Below are positions 50,436 to 60,595 of a DNA stretch of 64,000 nucleotides, in pieces. Position numbers and translations under genes: made by a program. Within the stretch, counting starts at the first letter, position 1. The number at the start of each line of letters is the position of its first letter. This DNA is from Prinia subflava (lineage: Eukaryota; Chordata; Aves; Passeriformes; Cisticolidae). Location: contig NC_086248.1 of NCBI RefSeq assembly GCF_021018805.1, positions 59,091,485-59,155,484 of the forward strand. Direction: 5' to 3'. The notes beneath the pieces were generated by a model. That model was not told where the DNA came from. It saw only the letters and a program-made list of their open reading frames with translations, and made no database searches.

Positions 50436-50500
50436 AATCACAGAATGACAGAATAAGCTGAGTGGGAAGCAACCCATAAGGACAAATCTTTGACCTGTCC
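50436..50500 (-). mobile_element. CR1: short CR1 3'-end fragment, antisense
   Basis: AATCACAGAATGACAGAATA followed by GCTGAGTGGGAAGCAACCCA matches the reverse-complemented tail of avian CR1 copies. Only about 65 bp remain. Confidence 0.75.
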
Positions 50501-52793
50501 AGATTACATGGCTGTTCTACATGCAGTGTATGTGTGTCCCTTTTGTGCTCTTCTCTCCTACCTGAGATCTTTTTCCTTGCAGATAGAAATATCAAAAATG
50601 TGCAACAAAAATGAGATAACTCATACTTCTGAAACTGAAAATAAAATTAATCCTTCTGACATTCTTTACCTTACAATAGATATTGAAAGGATATTTCAGT
50701 GTTATCCCACTAGATGAAAACAATTTGATATAACTGTTCAAAGTATTTGTGGATGACTGGCCTGCCCTTTTAACCTTCCTAAACAGCCTGCATGACCATG
50801 ACAAAGGAGGAGGTTGTTCCTGCTCTTATTGCTACTGACCCTCTGACCACTCTCGAATTTTCCCTCGTTGCTTCAATAAGTGAAGACCAAGAGATATTAC
50901 TCTATAATTTCTCACATTGCAAAAATAATGCTTTTCTCCTCTTCAAGGAAAAAAAAGGACTGCAAAACTGATTTTAGTAGTTATAAGTGTCTTCTTTTGC
51001 TGTTTTATTTGTGCTCGTTATTTTTTCAGTAACACCACTAACACAGAATTGTTGCAACTTGGCTCAGTGTAAACCTGGAAATTGTGGATCTATCCCTGCA
51101 AGATATGTGTTTTTGAGACTAGGAACACCAGCTGGGAAATAAAAGACTTATATTTGCTTTCAAATTTTCCCATAGCCCAGGTTAGATTTTGTGCTTTCTC
51201 TTCTGAGGGTCAGTCCTGTCTTTTTCAGAAAATGATAATTGTGAGAGGTGCCCCATAGATTCCAAAAGAAAGTATGTGTTGTCTTGATTCTGAAATATTT
51301 CTTTGGAGAAGGGAGATATCTGTTCAGATATCTATGACCACCAGAGAAGACAGAGCAGACAAAAAGCCAGCTCTTCAAGCTGAAAATCTGATGGACTGTC
51401 AGAGGCAGGAACTAACAGCATTTTAGAAAGAAGAGGAGGTGAGTGCCATTTTACATGAAAATGTCTGACACTCACATCAGTGATTTTGAAAGTCATAATA
51501 CTTCTGCATGCCTTTATATGCTGTAATATTTATTCCAGGTAAAAACAATAAACTAACAAAGAGATAAATCAGAAAAGATATTAGCTGAGACACTTTTTCA
51601 TACTGAAAGGCCACACCATACACAGACCAGGCTGAGATAAATGATTTGTAATAATCAAACTGCACCTTCCTGTGCTGTCAGTATGGGCTTATTTTTAACC
51701 CTTTCTTATAAACAGCAAGAAACAATGCTCACCCTCTGCTTGCTTAAAGCTCATCTTTCCCACTACACTTTAAGGTAAATGCATTTCTTTCTCTATCCAT
51801 GTCCTTCTGGGTCAGCTATTAAAGAAATGAAGAAGCAGGTGTGCTGAATAATAACCCCTGTCTTTCACTGTTCACCCCTATTTCTGAACACTTACCATCA
51901 AACCTATTGTTCAGGGCAGCACAGCCCATCTCCAAACTGCCTAAAGAAGCAGCTATACCCACACCATGGAAACAAAAACTGGTGGAATACAGGGATATTT
52001 TTAGTCCTGTGGCAGGAAATAGATAAAATGGAGAGTGGAAATCCTGAGACTGCTTGAGCACGTTTTCAAGGCTACTGTACCAAAGATTGTGTGCCAGCTA
52101 ATGGAAAAGTCTCTTTGTAGCAGTGCAAAGTGAGTGTGAAACGTAGCCATAAAATGCTCAGGGGCTTATCTTCTCAGGTTTTTCTGTGCTTCTCTAGTTT
52201 GAATAACATCCTGAAATATACCACAGTATTTTTCAGCTTGAATAATTTATATTTCTTCTCTTTTTTCTTTTCTTCAGTGAATCTAACACTAATACCACAT
52301 GAACACTATCAAGGGACATTTCATCCTAATGCCTGCTTTTGTTTTATTCAGTAGGAAATTATTGTCCTGATATTGTCAGCTACAGTAATTCAGAGAAAAA
52401 CAACAGGAGCAAATGCTATTCTGTGGTATTCAAAGCACATCAAGGCAGACATATGAATATGAGAACTTTAACTGGATGGTCCTGTGATTTCAGTGTTCTC
52501 AGTATTCTCTCTCTTTCCTGCAGAAATAAGATGTTTATGACTCAGTCAGCTTTGATATTGTTTTCTTCTCCTACACTTTGTTTACCCTGGTACTCCTAGT
52601 TCGGGAAGGTGGGTTATTTTTTCTTATTCCATGAACAGATAAAAGATGTTCACCTGACATTTTCCTGCAGTGTTTATACTTCCAGATGTACTTTTTTAGT
52701 TCTCTGTGCCTCTGTACTCCTATTTTCCAGCTGCAGGTACTTCTTGTAGGAGAAGGGAATACAGGTGACCTCATCCCTGGTAAGTAACAGCTG
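50501..52793. other. unique noncoding DNA
   Basis: Nothing recognised. The short open frames show no family signature. Confidence 0.5.
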
Positions 52794-53213
52794 TGTTAAT
52801 TACCCAATACAGCCTCACCCCGATGAGTCACAGCTATAGCCAATAAAGACAAGTGTGATAAAAGGAAGTGGGTTAGCTAGTGAGGGGAATCATGAAGGAG
52901 GAGGAACCTTGCGGAAGAAGGATCCTGGGGAGAGAAATTCACTGCTGTGAGGTGAGTCTGGGTCTGCAGTTAGAGCCTGCAGTTGGAACCTGTAGTCACA
53001 GTCTAGCCAGGCAAAAGTCTGCAGTCACAGTTTAGCAGGAAATATCCAGCAGTCAGAGGCTGGAAGGGAAACCCACAGTAGGAGCTTGCTGCAGCCAGAG
53101 TCAGTGAATGGTTGGAGTCAGGATGGCTGAGCTGTAAAGATGAATAAACCAGGACCCTTTTCATGCTGTGATAAACAAGAAGTCTGTGTCTTGCTCATCT
53201 CTGCCTTTTAACA
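52794..53213 (+). mobile_element. possible solo LTR
   Basis: The segment begins TGTTAATTACCC and ends CTGCCTTTTAACA, giving the inverted pair TGTTAA and TTAACA. It is richer in GC than its flanks and has an AATAAA signal near its right end (53143-53148), followed by about 65 bp that could be R-U5. It also has internal CAGTCACAGT-like repeats. Against this, the flanking pentamers AGCTG and AGAGG do not match well, so no target duplication is proven. Confidence 0.38.
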
Positions 53214-56200
53214 AGAGGCCTGCTGTGATACTTCTATTTCCTGTTCCCTTTGAGCACACAGCCAGTGCTCTGACTGCATGTAGGGATTTTTTGTCTCTCC
53301 CCATTTGCAGACAGAAACAGGGAAGGATGAAGGGTGTAAGAAACAATGGAGAGGAAGGAAATTAAGCCTGTCTTTACCTGTGTGGATTTTCATAGAGGTC
53401 AGACCTAGAAACTCCTGCTTACTAAGAACCACTGCCCAAGCTCCTCTGGCACAGTCAAATTTGTTTTGCCCGTCCCACAGCAGTCTTTCCTCTGCTGAAA
53501 TGCAAATATATTTGTCTTCCAGTTCTGAAGTCTTAATCAAATTTCTACTAAGCTGCATAAAATTGTGCACGGTTACCAAGGAGAAGGGTAGAGAAGAATA
53601 AAGTATTAAGACATATTTCGACTCTAAAAGATTCTGATATCTGTTTGAAACTGTTGAATGTATTACATTGATGATAATGAACATCAAGAAAAAAGGCCTA
53701 TGAGAGAAAAAAAATTATAAGCCTTTTATTTTGCTTTGACAAAAATATACCAAAAATGCCTTTTTCTGTTCAGTCCAGAGGGAATAAAGTCACCCAAAAA
53801 CATCAGACCATGATGGTAAAACACAAAATCAAGTCCCATATCAAAGATGTAAAGGATCACATAAGTGTGAAATTTCACCTTCAAATACAAAATTGGATGA
53901 GTCACAGCTGTAGTAGCATTGTGTACTGAAGTCTCGGCTACTCCTCTTTGACTGAAAATATTTTACGTATGTGCAGAGAACCATCTCTTGCTTGTACATA
54001 TTTTTCAAACACCGGAAACCACCTTATATACCACCTTATAACCAAAGACCCTTCAGTACTTCCAAAGATTACTATTGCTTTATTTTGCAGAAGAAAACAA
54101 TATGAGTTATCGCATCAAACCTCAAGACAGAGCAAGAAATTAGGAGCAGAAAAGAGCTCCAGTCCCTTTCTCCTAAACAGAAGGCATCACTTGAATCTGT
54201 ATGCAGTGACAGTGACACTGCCAAAGGCACATGTCCTGTTCTGAACTGTAGTAGCTAGAAAGAAAACAGCACAACAACAAGTAAATCACTTTTATAAGAG
54301 TTGCACTTTTTTTCTTGTCTGAGAATTCCTTGTTCTTTTCCCATATCCAGACTATTAGTCTACTCACTCAGAAGAAACTCTGAATAGATAAATAATAGAA
54401 GTAAAAATTAACTCAGTGAAAAGGACTATTAACCTTACCAATTAAGAGTTATCCCCAAAAGAAAGTTGCATCAGCTGGTTCAGTGCTGCCTTCAAATGTG
54501 CAGATTGTGTAGTGTTCATTCTGTTCTCATCAGGCTGACCTGTGGATCTTTAATTGTTAAGAAAAAAGGGAATTAAAAGGAGAAAATATTGAAGTCATAA
54601 GAAACAATGTGATTTGAAGGTGAGCTATTCATCAGTACAAGAGTGCTCCACTGGATTAATATTCATTCTCAACCGACACAGATAATAAACTAATTCTGAC
54701 TGCATCAAAGGTAATTTTATCAAAGCCCTGTTCTTCTGTACAGAAAATTTGTCATCTGTTTCTCTAATAAGAAGTTATTTACATCTTGCATATTCATTGG
54801 GAAATGGGAACAGTGTGATTTGGATGAGTTAGTAGTTCTCAGCTCCACCTCAGGGAAAGAGCCCCCCTACAGTGCACTGCTTTCTGTGGAGAAAGACACA
54901 CTTGTGCATGTGGCTGCAGAGGACCCACAGAGGAAATCCCAGAATATGCTATGAAGCAAAACTAGTCTTTAGGGTACTTAGAGGCTGAGATTTCATCTTT
55001 CCTTCTTAAGAGAGTAAAGCACACAATCTAGAAGACACTGTGGAGAGAAATACAGTTTTTATAAGAGTGATTTTATTAAAGACATTATTTCTCATTTAGA
55101 GACATCTGCCATTATTTATATTAATTGTTGTTGTTCCCATATGTAGAAAAAAGCATGGACTTTCAGACAGAGTGGCATTTTGGGACTTGCGAAAAAATGA
55201 CAACTGAGGAGCAAGTATGGCCTCCCTGAAGCAGATGGCATCGTGCTGTTTGTGAGCCATCAGTACTGCCCATCCCCAGTGGTCAGGCAGCTCGACACAT
55301 TCCTTTTGAAGGTACAAAACACTGCACTCTCTCTCTCCCCTGGCCCTTGTGAGATTTAAGCAGCTGCAGTTAAGCTTCCCCAGGCTTTGTAAGTGGACAC
55401 TGTGAGGGGCCTGAGGACATCCCCTCTCCTCCACATGTTTTCACTGTCTGGATTCAAGGCCAGCTTTGATAAGGAAGCTATCAGGGCATGTCAGCAGATG
55501 CATACCCTGCCTTTGCTCAGGAGCTGCTTTTAAAGTGAGGCTCCTGCTCTTGGTATTTGCCTGAGCTATGTGGCAGATTTTCCTGTGCCTTCTTGCATGC
55601 CTTCCTGACCCCTACTCACCAACCCGGCTTTCCAAGCTTGGGCTGGGACCTGTCTTGTCCTAGCAGCCTGGGTGTTAGGAGATCCAGATCACCTGCACCC
55701 ACCCAGCTCTGCTCACCTTGCTCTGCTGCTGTGGGCTCTGCTTTCTTGGCATGGTGCTGCCTCACTGCTCCTGCTGCTCCCTGCCAGTCTATTGGAAACA
55801 GAAGCAGTGGTTGACTTTTACAGAATAATTTTTTTGAGATGGATGTTGGTTGACATATTGCAAGGTCACTTCAGCCACATGTTTATGCTCTTACCAAGAG
55901 GAATGGGCTTTCAGTCCTGACATACAATAGAGTTTAAATCCACTCCATGGGTTTTGCAAAATACTCTCTTTCCTCCCTCTTCTTGGATGCCTCAAAGTTG
56001 CTATGGAGACCCTTTAATTTTAAAGCATAAGTATGTTGTTTGGGAAAGCCACAGGTGCATTAGCTCTATTTCTCTATTTCATACACAGGACTATGAGAGC
56101 ATTACTGCACTGTTAAAGGGATGGCAATTACGTTTCTTGCCATCCTTGAATGATTTATCTGTAATCTGGGCTTGCTGAGCTTCTATGTGAATCACACTTG

Positions 56201-56751
56201 CAAGAAGAGGATAGATAGAAAATATATTTTCAGGGTAAGGAATTTGCGAATATATTGTCACTTCAGTAAATAATAAATTCAACAGGAAAATACACTGCTT
56301 CCCAAGTGAATGAAAGAATATTTTCATCAAGTGCTTCTGAATTTTTCTGGTAAGGAATTGTGCTTAAGGATTAGAGAAATTGTAAAACTGAGTTTGAGCT
56401 ATCCTGAGCTTACGAGCATACTTATAAACTCCGTAACTTTGAATACTGCAGAAGATTCCTTGCTGTCTGTTCTAAGAGGGAACCATAGTAAGTTCTACTT
56501 TGCTGGAGTAGATATAAGATTTCAAATCATGGGATGCATTTTTTCCTCACAAGAAAACCCTTCCAGAAAACTTTGTCAAGAAACATTTAATTATGACAAA
56601 TGGAAGGAAAAGAAAGAATAGCCTGAGTTCAGATTTGACTTTATGTATTGGCAAATGTAACAGTCATGCACTTGGATACAGTAGGGACTGAAAGCCACTT
56701 CCAAGGTCGTAGCATATCCAGATTTCTTCAAGAAATTTGATCTTGAAATAA
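53214..56751. other. unique noncoding DNA with a GC-rich patch
   Basis: No gene is recognised. The stretch 55160-55800 is GC-richer, with many CTGCTG and CCTG words, and may be an unclassified old LTR or regulatory patch. No termini or motifs can be named. Confidence 0.45.
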
Positions 56752-56756
56752 GAATA
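56752..56756. repeat. left target-site duplication (GAATA) of ERVL copy
   Basis: GAATA directly before the LTR edge at 56757 matches GAATA directly after 58306. Five bases is the normal duplication for ERVL-type integration. Confidence 0.88.
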
Positions 56757-57499
56757 TGTCTTGGTTTGCAAAGACAGGTATCTGTCAGGGAAAACTGGAG
56801 TCTCCCTTGGAATGGAGAATGTAAAAAAAAAAACCCTCCTCCCTCCAAATTATTGCAATTTTGCAATTCAGAGCTTTAGGGCGAAAATATGGGAATAGGA
56901 ATAACAGTTCTTTACTAGGAATATTTTAAAAATGAAGTAGTACAAAAAACCAAACAAGCAAACAAAAGTCCTAGAAAACCCTGACAGACTCAGAGATACG
57001 ACCTGACACCCTGCTATCAGGGTGTTGGAAGCAGTCCAAATGATGAGTCTTCCTGGAGTAACAGATGTTGTTCTGTGAAGTAGAGATGATCCTGTAGGAA
57101 AAAGGGTCCAGTGCTGGTGAGATGGGTCTGGTCTTTCTCCAAGAATTCAGTGGAAAAAATGACTCATCTGGAGTCCCTGTGTCCCCATTTTATCTGGGTG
57201 GGGAATGGTTGGCTCCTCCCACTGGGTGGAGCATCTCACAATGGAATGAGGTAATGTTATCAGTCATGTGAGAGGCCTTAAATGGCCCATTCACAGGTGA
57301 TGTCCCTCAGAGGAGGATGGGTGGAGGAAGAGAGAAGGAGACACTGCCATATCTGGTGTTATCAGATGTCCCGTTAACAGAAGGCATCCGCCCTCTTCCC
57401 CCGCTAGAGTTACAAGAGATAAAGAACAATATCTCCCAACTGGCTTCAACAGATGAAAATAGAATACAAATTTTTGGTTACATTCTTCAACCCAAGACA
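56757..57499 (-). repeat. ERVL 3' LTR (complete)
   Basis: 743 bp. On the minus strand it begins TGTCTTGGGTTGAA and ends GCAAACCAAGACA. The ends are perfect 8-bp inverted repeats (TGTCTTGG and CCAAGACA). A homopolymer A-run (56822-56832 on the plus strand) and dinucleotide-poor flanks mark it as an aged copy. The first 55 bp reappear at 58252-58306 with two mismatches. Confidence 0.92.
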
Positions 57500-57578
57500 T
57501 TATCCACTCCTTATTCTATTATCATCTCTATCCTATCCAAATCAATAAACTCTCTCTATATACATACACAATGAAACC

Positions 57579-58251
57579 TTATTCACAATTCTCACTAAAG
57601 ATTAGGTTTCCCTGTGGCCCACAAGAGGTTTCTCCATCTTTCTGCGTTACCCACCAAGTATAACCAGGTCCCTGAGCAAAAACAATCCCACAGATGGGTC
57701 TGCCTTTACCTGAGTTGGGATTAATCCAAACAGTTTTTCCTAACATACCCTTCATGTGAACCACCGGGACTTTATCTCCATCCACCGTGTGCAAGGGTTT
57801 GGACTGGGCAGGTCCACCTCGGTTGATGGATCTTTGAGTGTTCACCATCCAGGTGGCTTTGGCTAAGTTCAGTTCCCAATTCTTGAAGGTCCCTCCGCCA
57901 GTGCCTTTTGGGTATTCTTTAGTATTCTGTTGCATCATTCAACTTTCCCGGCAGCTGGTGCATGATAAGGGATGTGATATACCCATTCAATGCCATGTTC
58001 TCTGGCCCACGTGTTTATAAGGCCGTTCTTGAAATGGGTCCTATTGTCTGACTCGATTCTCTCAGGGGTGCCATGTCTCCACAGGACTTGCTTTTCCAGG
58101 CTCAGGATGGTGTTCCGGGCAGTAGCGTGAGGCACAGGGTAGGTTTCCAGCCATCCAGTGGTGGCTTCCACCATGGTCAGCACGTAGCGCTTGCCTTTGC
58201 AGGTTTGGGGAAGGGTGATGTAGTCTATTTGCCAGGCTTCCCCATACCCAT
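57579..58251 (-). pseudogene. ERVL integrase remnant
   Basis: This is the catalytic core and C-terminus of an ERVL-type integrase, the enzyme that joins viral DNA to the host chromosome. Starting at the deletion junction, one frame shows WQIDYITLP, with the first catalytic Asp, then TMVEATTGWLETYPV. It continues with RIESDNRTHF, with the second Asp, and PYHAPAAGKVE, with the catalytic Glu. It then meets a TGA stop at 57935-57937. The C-terminal domain continues in another frame (57579-57938) and ends just before the polypurine region. So the gene has lost its N-terminal zinc domain to the deletion and carries a frameshift and a stop. It cannot be functional. The GTP-x-x-I-x-SD-x-x-THF wording and the missing env are what assign it to the ERVL class. 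Confidence 0.88.
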
Positions 58252-58306
58252 TTCAACAGATGAAAATAGAATACACATTTTTGGTTACATTTTTCAACCC
58301 AAGACA
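58252..58306 (-). repeat. ERVL 5' LTR remnant (first 55 bp)
   Basis: 53 of 55 bases match the start of the 3' LTR (57445-57499). The match stops abruptly at 58252, where integrase sequence begins, so this is the deletion junction. Confidence 0.92.
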
Positions 58307-58311
58307 GAATA
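58307..58311. repeat. right target-site duplication (GAATA) of ERVL copy
   Basis: GAATA, identical to the 5 bp at 56752-56756. Confidence 0.88.
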
Positions 58312-58345
58312 ATAGGCCCCAGGATTAGCAAGAGCATTGTAGCTC
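58312..58345. other. short host spacer between two proviruses
   Basis: Together with the GAATA duplication, only 39 bp separate the ERVL edge from the second provirus. The sequence is unremarkable. Confidence 0.75.
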
Positions 58346-58395
58346 TGTTAGCGTAGGAAAACATATAACCACACAGAGGCGATCATATGCGGTTC

Positions 58396-58401
58396 TTTAT
58401 T
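58396..58401 (-). terminator. LTR polyadenylation signal AATAAA
   Basis: AATAAA on the minus strand, about 75 bp downstream of the TATA box and 50 bp before the LTR end, as expected at the R region. Confidence 0.8.
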
Positions 58402-58472
58402 CCAGCGCGCGGGACACCGGGGTGATAATACACCCAAATCTGATGTCCAAAGCATACAGAGTCGATTCGTGA

Positions 58473-58480
58473 TTTTTATA
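58473..58480 (-). promoter_or_regulatory. LTR TATA box
   Basis: TATAAAAA on the minus strand within U3, correctly placed upstream of the poly(A) signal. Confidence 0.75.
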
Positions 58481-58727
58481 GTTTAAATTATACACATGTT
58501 AACTAACCCCCACCCCTAGATACTGATTATCCTATTCCTTAGTTACTATCTTAAATCATACCTACGCTTCTACCCTGATCCACACTTGATTTGGTTAAAA
58601 CAATAGCATGGAGCTGTTGACGCTTGTTCCCAGCTAGCTGCGTCAAGTTCCAGTTGTACGTTCTCTACTTTCCTCCCCCTATACATTACTCAATCTAGAA
58701 ATTATATTTTTTAACCCTCCACCAACA

Positions 58728-58738
58728 TTCCCCCCTTT
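58728..58738 (-). promoter_or_regulatory. polypurine tract
   Basis: AAAGGGGGGAA on the minus strand abuts the LTR start. It primes plus-strand DNA synthesis in retroviruses and fixes the LTR boundary. Confidence 0.93.
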
Positions 58739-58808
58739 GAAAGTATTTTCACTCTAATATACTAAGTGTAAATGCTTTCACTTAATACAGTCCATTAGGC
58801 TTCAGAGT

Positions 58809-60548
58809 TCATACTGGATGTTCATCTTCAAATCCTCTGTTGTCATAGGCTTTGTCCGGGATGTTGTTGCGGATTGAAGGTGCTGGGTTCCGTGCCAATG
58901 CCTTCATTATGGTCCTGTTCCAAGATGCCTTTTTCTGTATCTCTCTCTTCAGGATTCTGTAAACTGACCAAATTACTAAAAATATAATCAGTAAAATTAT
59001 CAGATTTTCAAGGATAGACTTTATCCATGAACTCACATTCTATCCTAATCCTTCAAAGATTTTACCCAACCAGCTAGTAGCTAAATCCTTTTGTTCCTTT
59101 TGTGCCTCATGCTCTATTTGTTTTAACTGACTGATGTCATGTTCTACATCTGCAGTTACATTTGGGATGTGGATGCAGCAATGGTCGATTTGTCCCTTTA
59201 AATATCCACACACTCCGTGTTTTTTCAAAAGTAACATATCTAAAGCCAAACGATTTTGCAGGGTCATTTTGGTGGTGGCCTGTAATTGCACATTGAGTTC
59301 TTTAAATCCCTCTCGTGTGATTCTTGCTAATCTGTCTACCTGACCTGTGAGTCTATATAGCATTTCTCTATTTCGATAATTTGCAATGGGACCAAACAAG
59401 GATTCTAGGGCCCACCCAATCTTTACTCCACTAGAGGGTTCCTTCCAAGTGTCATCTGGGTTCTTGTCTTCTGAGACATCTCGCTTTGCTTTTATTTGCA
59501 AGGCTTCACTGCTCCTGTTAAATGGGGATTTCTTCCAAATTGGACATAAAGTGGGAAGGCCCAGGGTGATTTCTCTTACCTCCCCGTCCATAGGCAAGTG
59601 TGTTGTCCATGTGCCATCACTCATTGCCCATACAAATGGTCCTGGACTTCGAATTGTACTCCTGCTACATCCTACTATAATCTTAGAATCTATTTTGCCT
59701 TGTTTGTGTTTAATTTTCCTGCAGGCACAACCAATTCGTAAGGCTATTGCCAATGGTGACCACTGTTTCATTTCTAGATTGTCAGAGGTGCAATCATAAA
59801 TTTTCTTACATACCCACCAACTTACCTTATTTGCCTCTTTCTGACTGCTAGTATCAGTATTTGCCACTGTGGGATCTGTCTCATTTTCAGAGCCTTTCCA
59901 TTTAATGCACCAGGGTGTGCTTTCCATATATTGGAATTTCTGGAGGATGCTCACAGACCATGCACTGTCCCAAGGTTCCAGTCCTTTCCAATCCTTCTCT
60001 TCACATTTCCACACCACAACACTTTCTGTAGCGTTGTCCCTGATCTTTTGATAGCGTAGAAACCAACATTGCCATTTTGCAAGGTCTTGGTCCTTAACCC
60101 ACCACTCTATGATTTGTCCCAATTTGCCATTACTAAGAATGCACTCTGACTTTCTCATGGGTTGCATATAGGAATCCTCTGTTATCTTCCAGTATTCTCT
60201 GACCACCACCCTTGACTCTGGTACTTGTTTACAGTTAATTGTTTTGTTCCCTCCTATTTCAGGTAATTTTGACGTTATTATTCCCCAGCTTACTGGGTCC
60301 CCTGCTGCCTTTGGTATTGGCAGGCAGGCCGTTATTCTGCTGGTATTATGCATTTTGGCAAAGTCTCTGACTAATCTAATCATTACATTCTCAGCCCGAA
60401 TTTCATTAGAAATTTCTATTACTTGTGTTTTTGCCTGTATCTCTCTCTTCATTCTAGAATGAAGAGTTGTTAGTTGACCCTTCTGTATCTCATATCCCAA
60501 AGTAACAGCAATCCCTACTGGTGACATTAGTATCCATGAAATTAACAT
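58809..60548 (-). pseudogene. env: retroviral env (SU and TM), interrupted by one stop
   Basis: Envelope glycoprotein precursor, 502 codons from ATG at 60548, then TAG at 59040-59042, with the same frame going on to TGA at 58809. Residue positions: hydrophobic leader 1-18; RMKR at 32-35; SU with sequons at 68, 101, 172, 222 and 344; a KAKR cleavage-like site at 353-356. TM follows with a heptad-like region, an LQNRLALD block (430-437) and cysteines at 447, 457 and 458 (CX9CC). After the stop come a membrane span and a cytoplasmic tail of about 45 residues. SU has no CXXC, and no strongly hydrophobic fusion peptide directly follows KAKR. The stop removes the membrane anchor, so this copy cannot give a normal spike. 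The frame is also open upstream to 60761 past a TAG at 60552-60554, so the leader may have been longer. The mRNA would be spliced. Confidence 0.9.
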
Positions 60549-60595
60549 TACCTACAGGAAGAGCATGAGCACAGTTACCAATACTATTTGAACAG

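Larger units (their letters stand above)
56757..58306 (-). mobile_element. collapsed ERVL provirus, antisense
   Basis: The element reads right to left: 55 bp of 5' LTR (58306-58252), integrase remnant (58251-57579), a purine-rich primer region next to 57500, then a complete 3' LTR (57499-56757). Both outer edges carry the same GAATA duplication, so this is one insertion and not two fragments. Almost everything from LTR base 56 through gag, protease, reverse transcriptase and RNase H is deleted. There is no env between integrase and the 3' LTR, as expected for ERVL. If the loss had been in the RNA template, reverse transcription would have rebuilt two full LTRs, so the deletion most likely happened after integration. 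Confidence 0.92.
58346..58727 (-). repeat. 3' LTR of the endogenous retrovirus
   Basis: 382 bp. On the minus strand it starts TGTTGGTGGAGGG directly after the polypurine tract and ends CCTACGCTAACA. The ends are near-inverted (TGTTGG and CTAACA, 5 of 6 bases). It carries a TATA box (58473-58480) and an AATAAA poly(A) signal (58396-58401) in correct U3-R-U5 order. The left edge is chosen as the nearest CA terminus that pairs with the start. The flanking bases AGCTC (58341-58345) would be the target duplication, which cannot be tested because the other LTR is outside the window. Confidence 0.9.

Noticed and set aside
59134..60462. Plus-strand open frames over the env region
   Set aside because: They are antisense shadows of env and show no independent motif.
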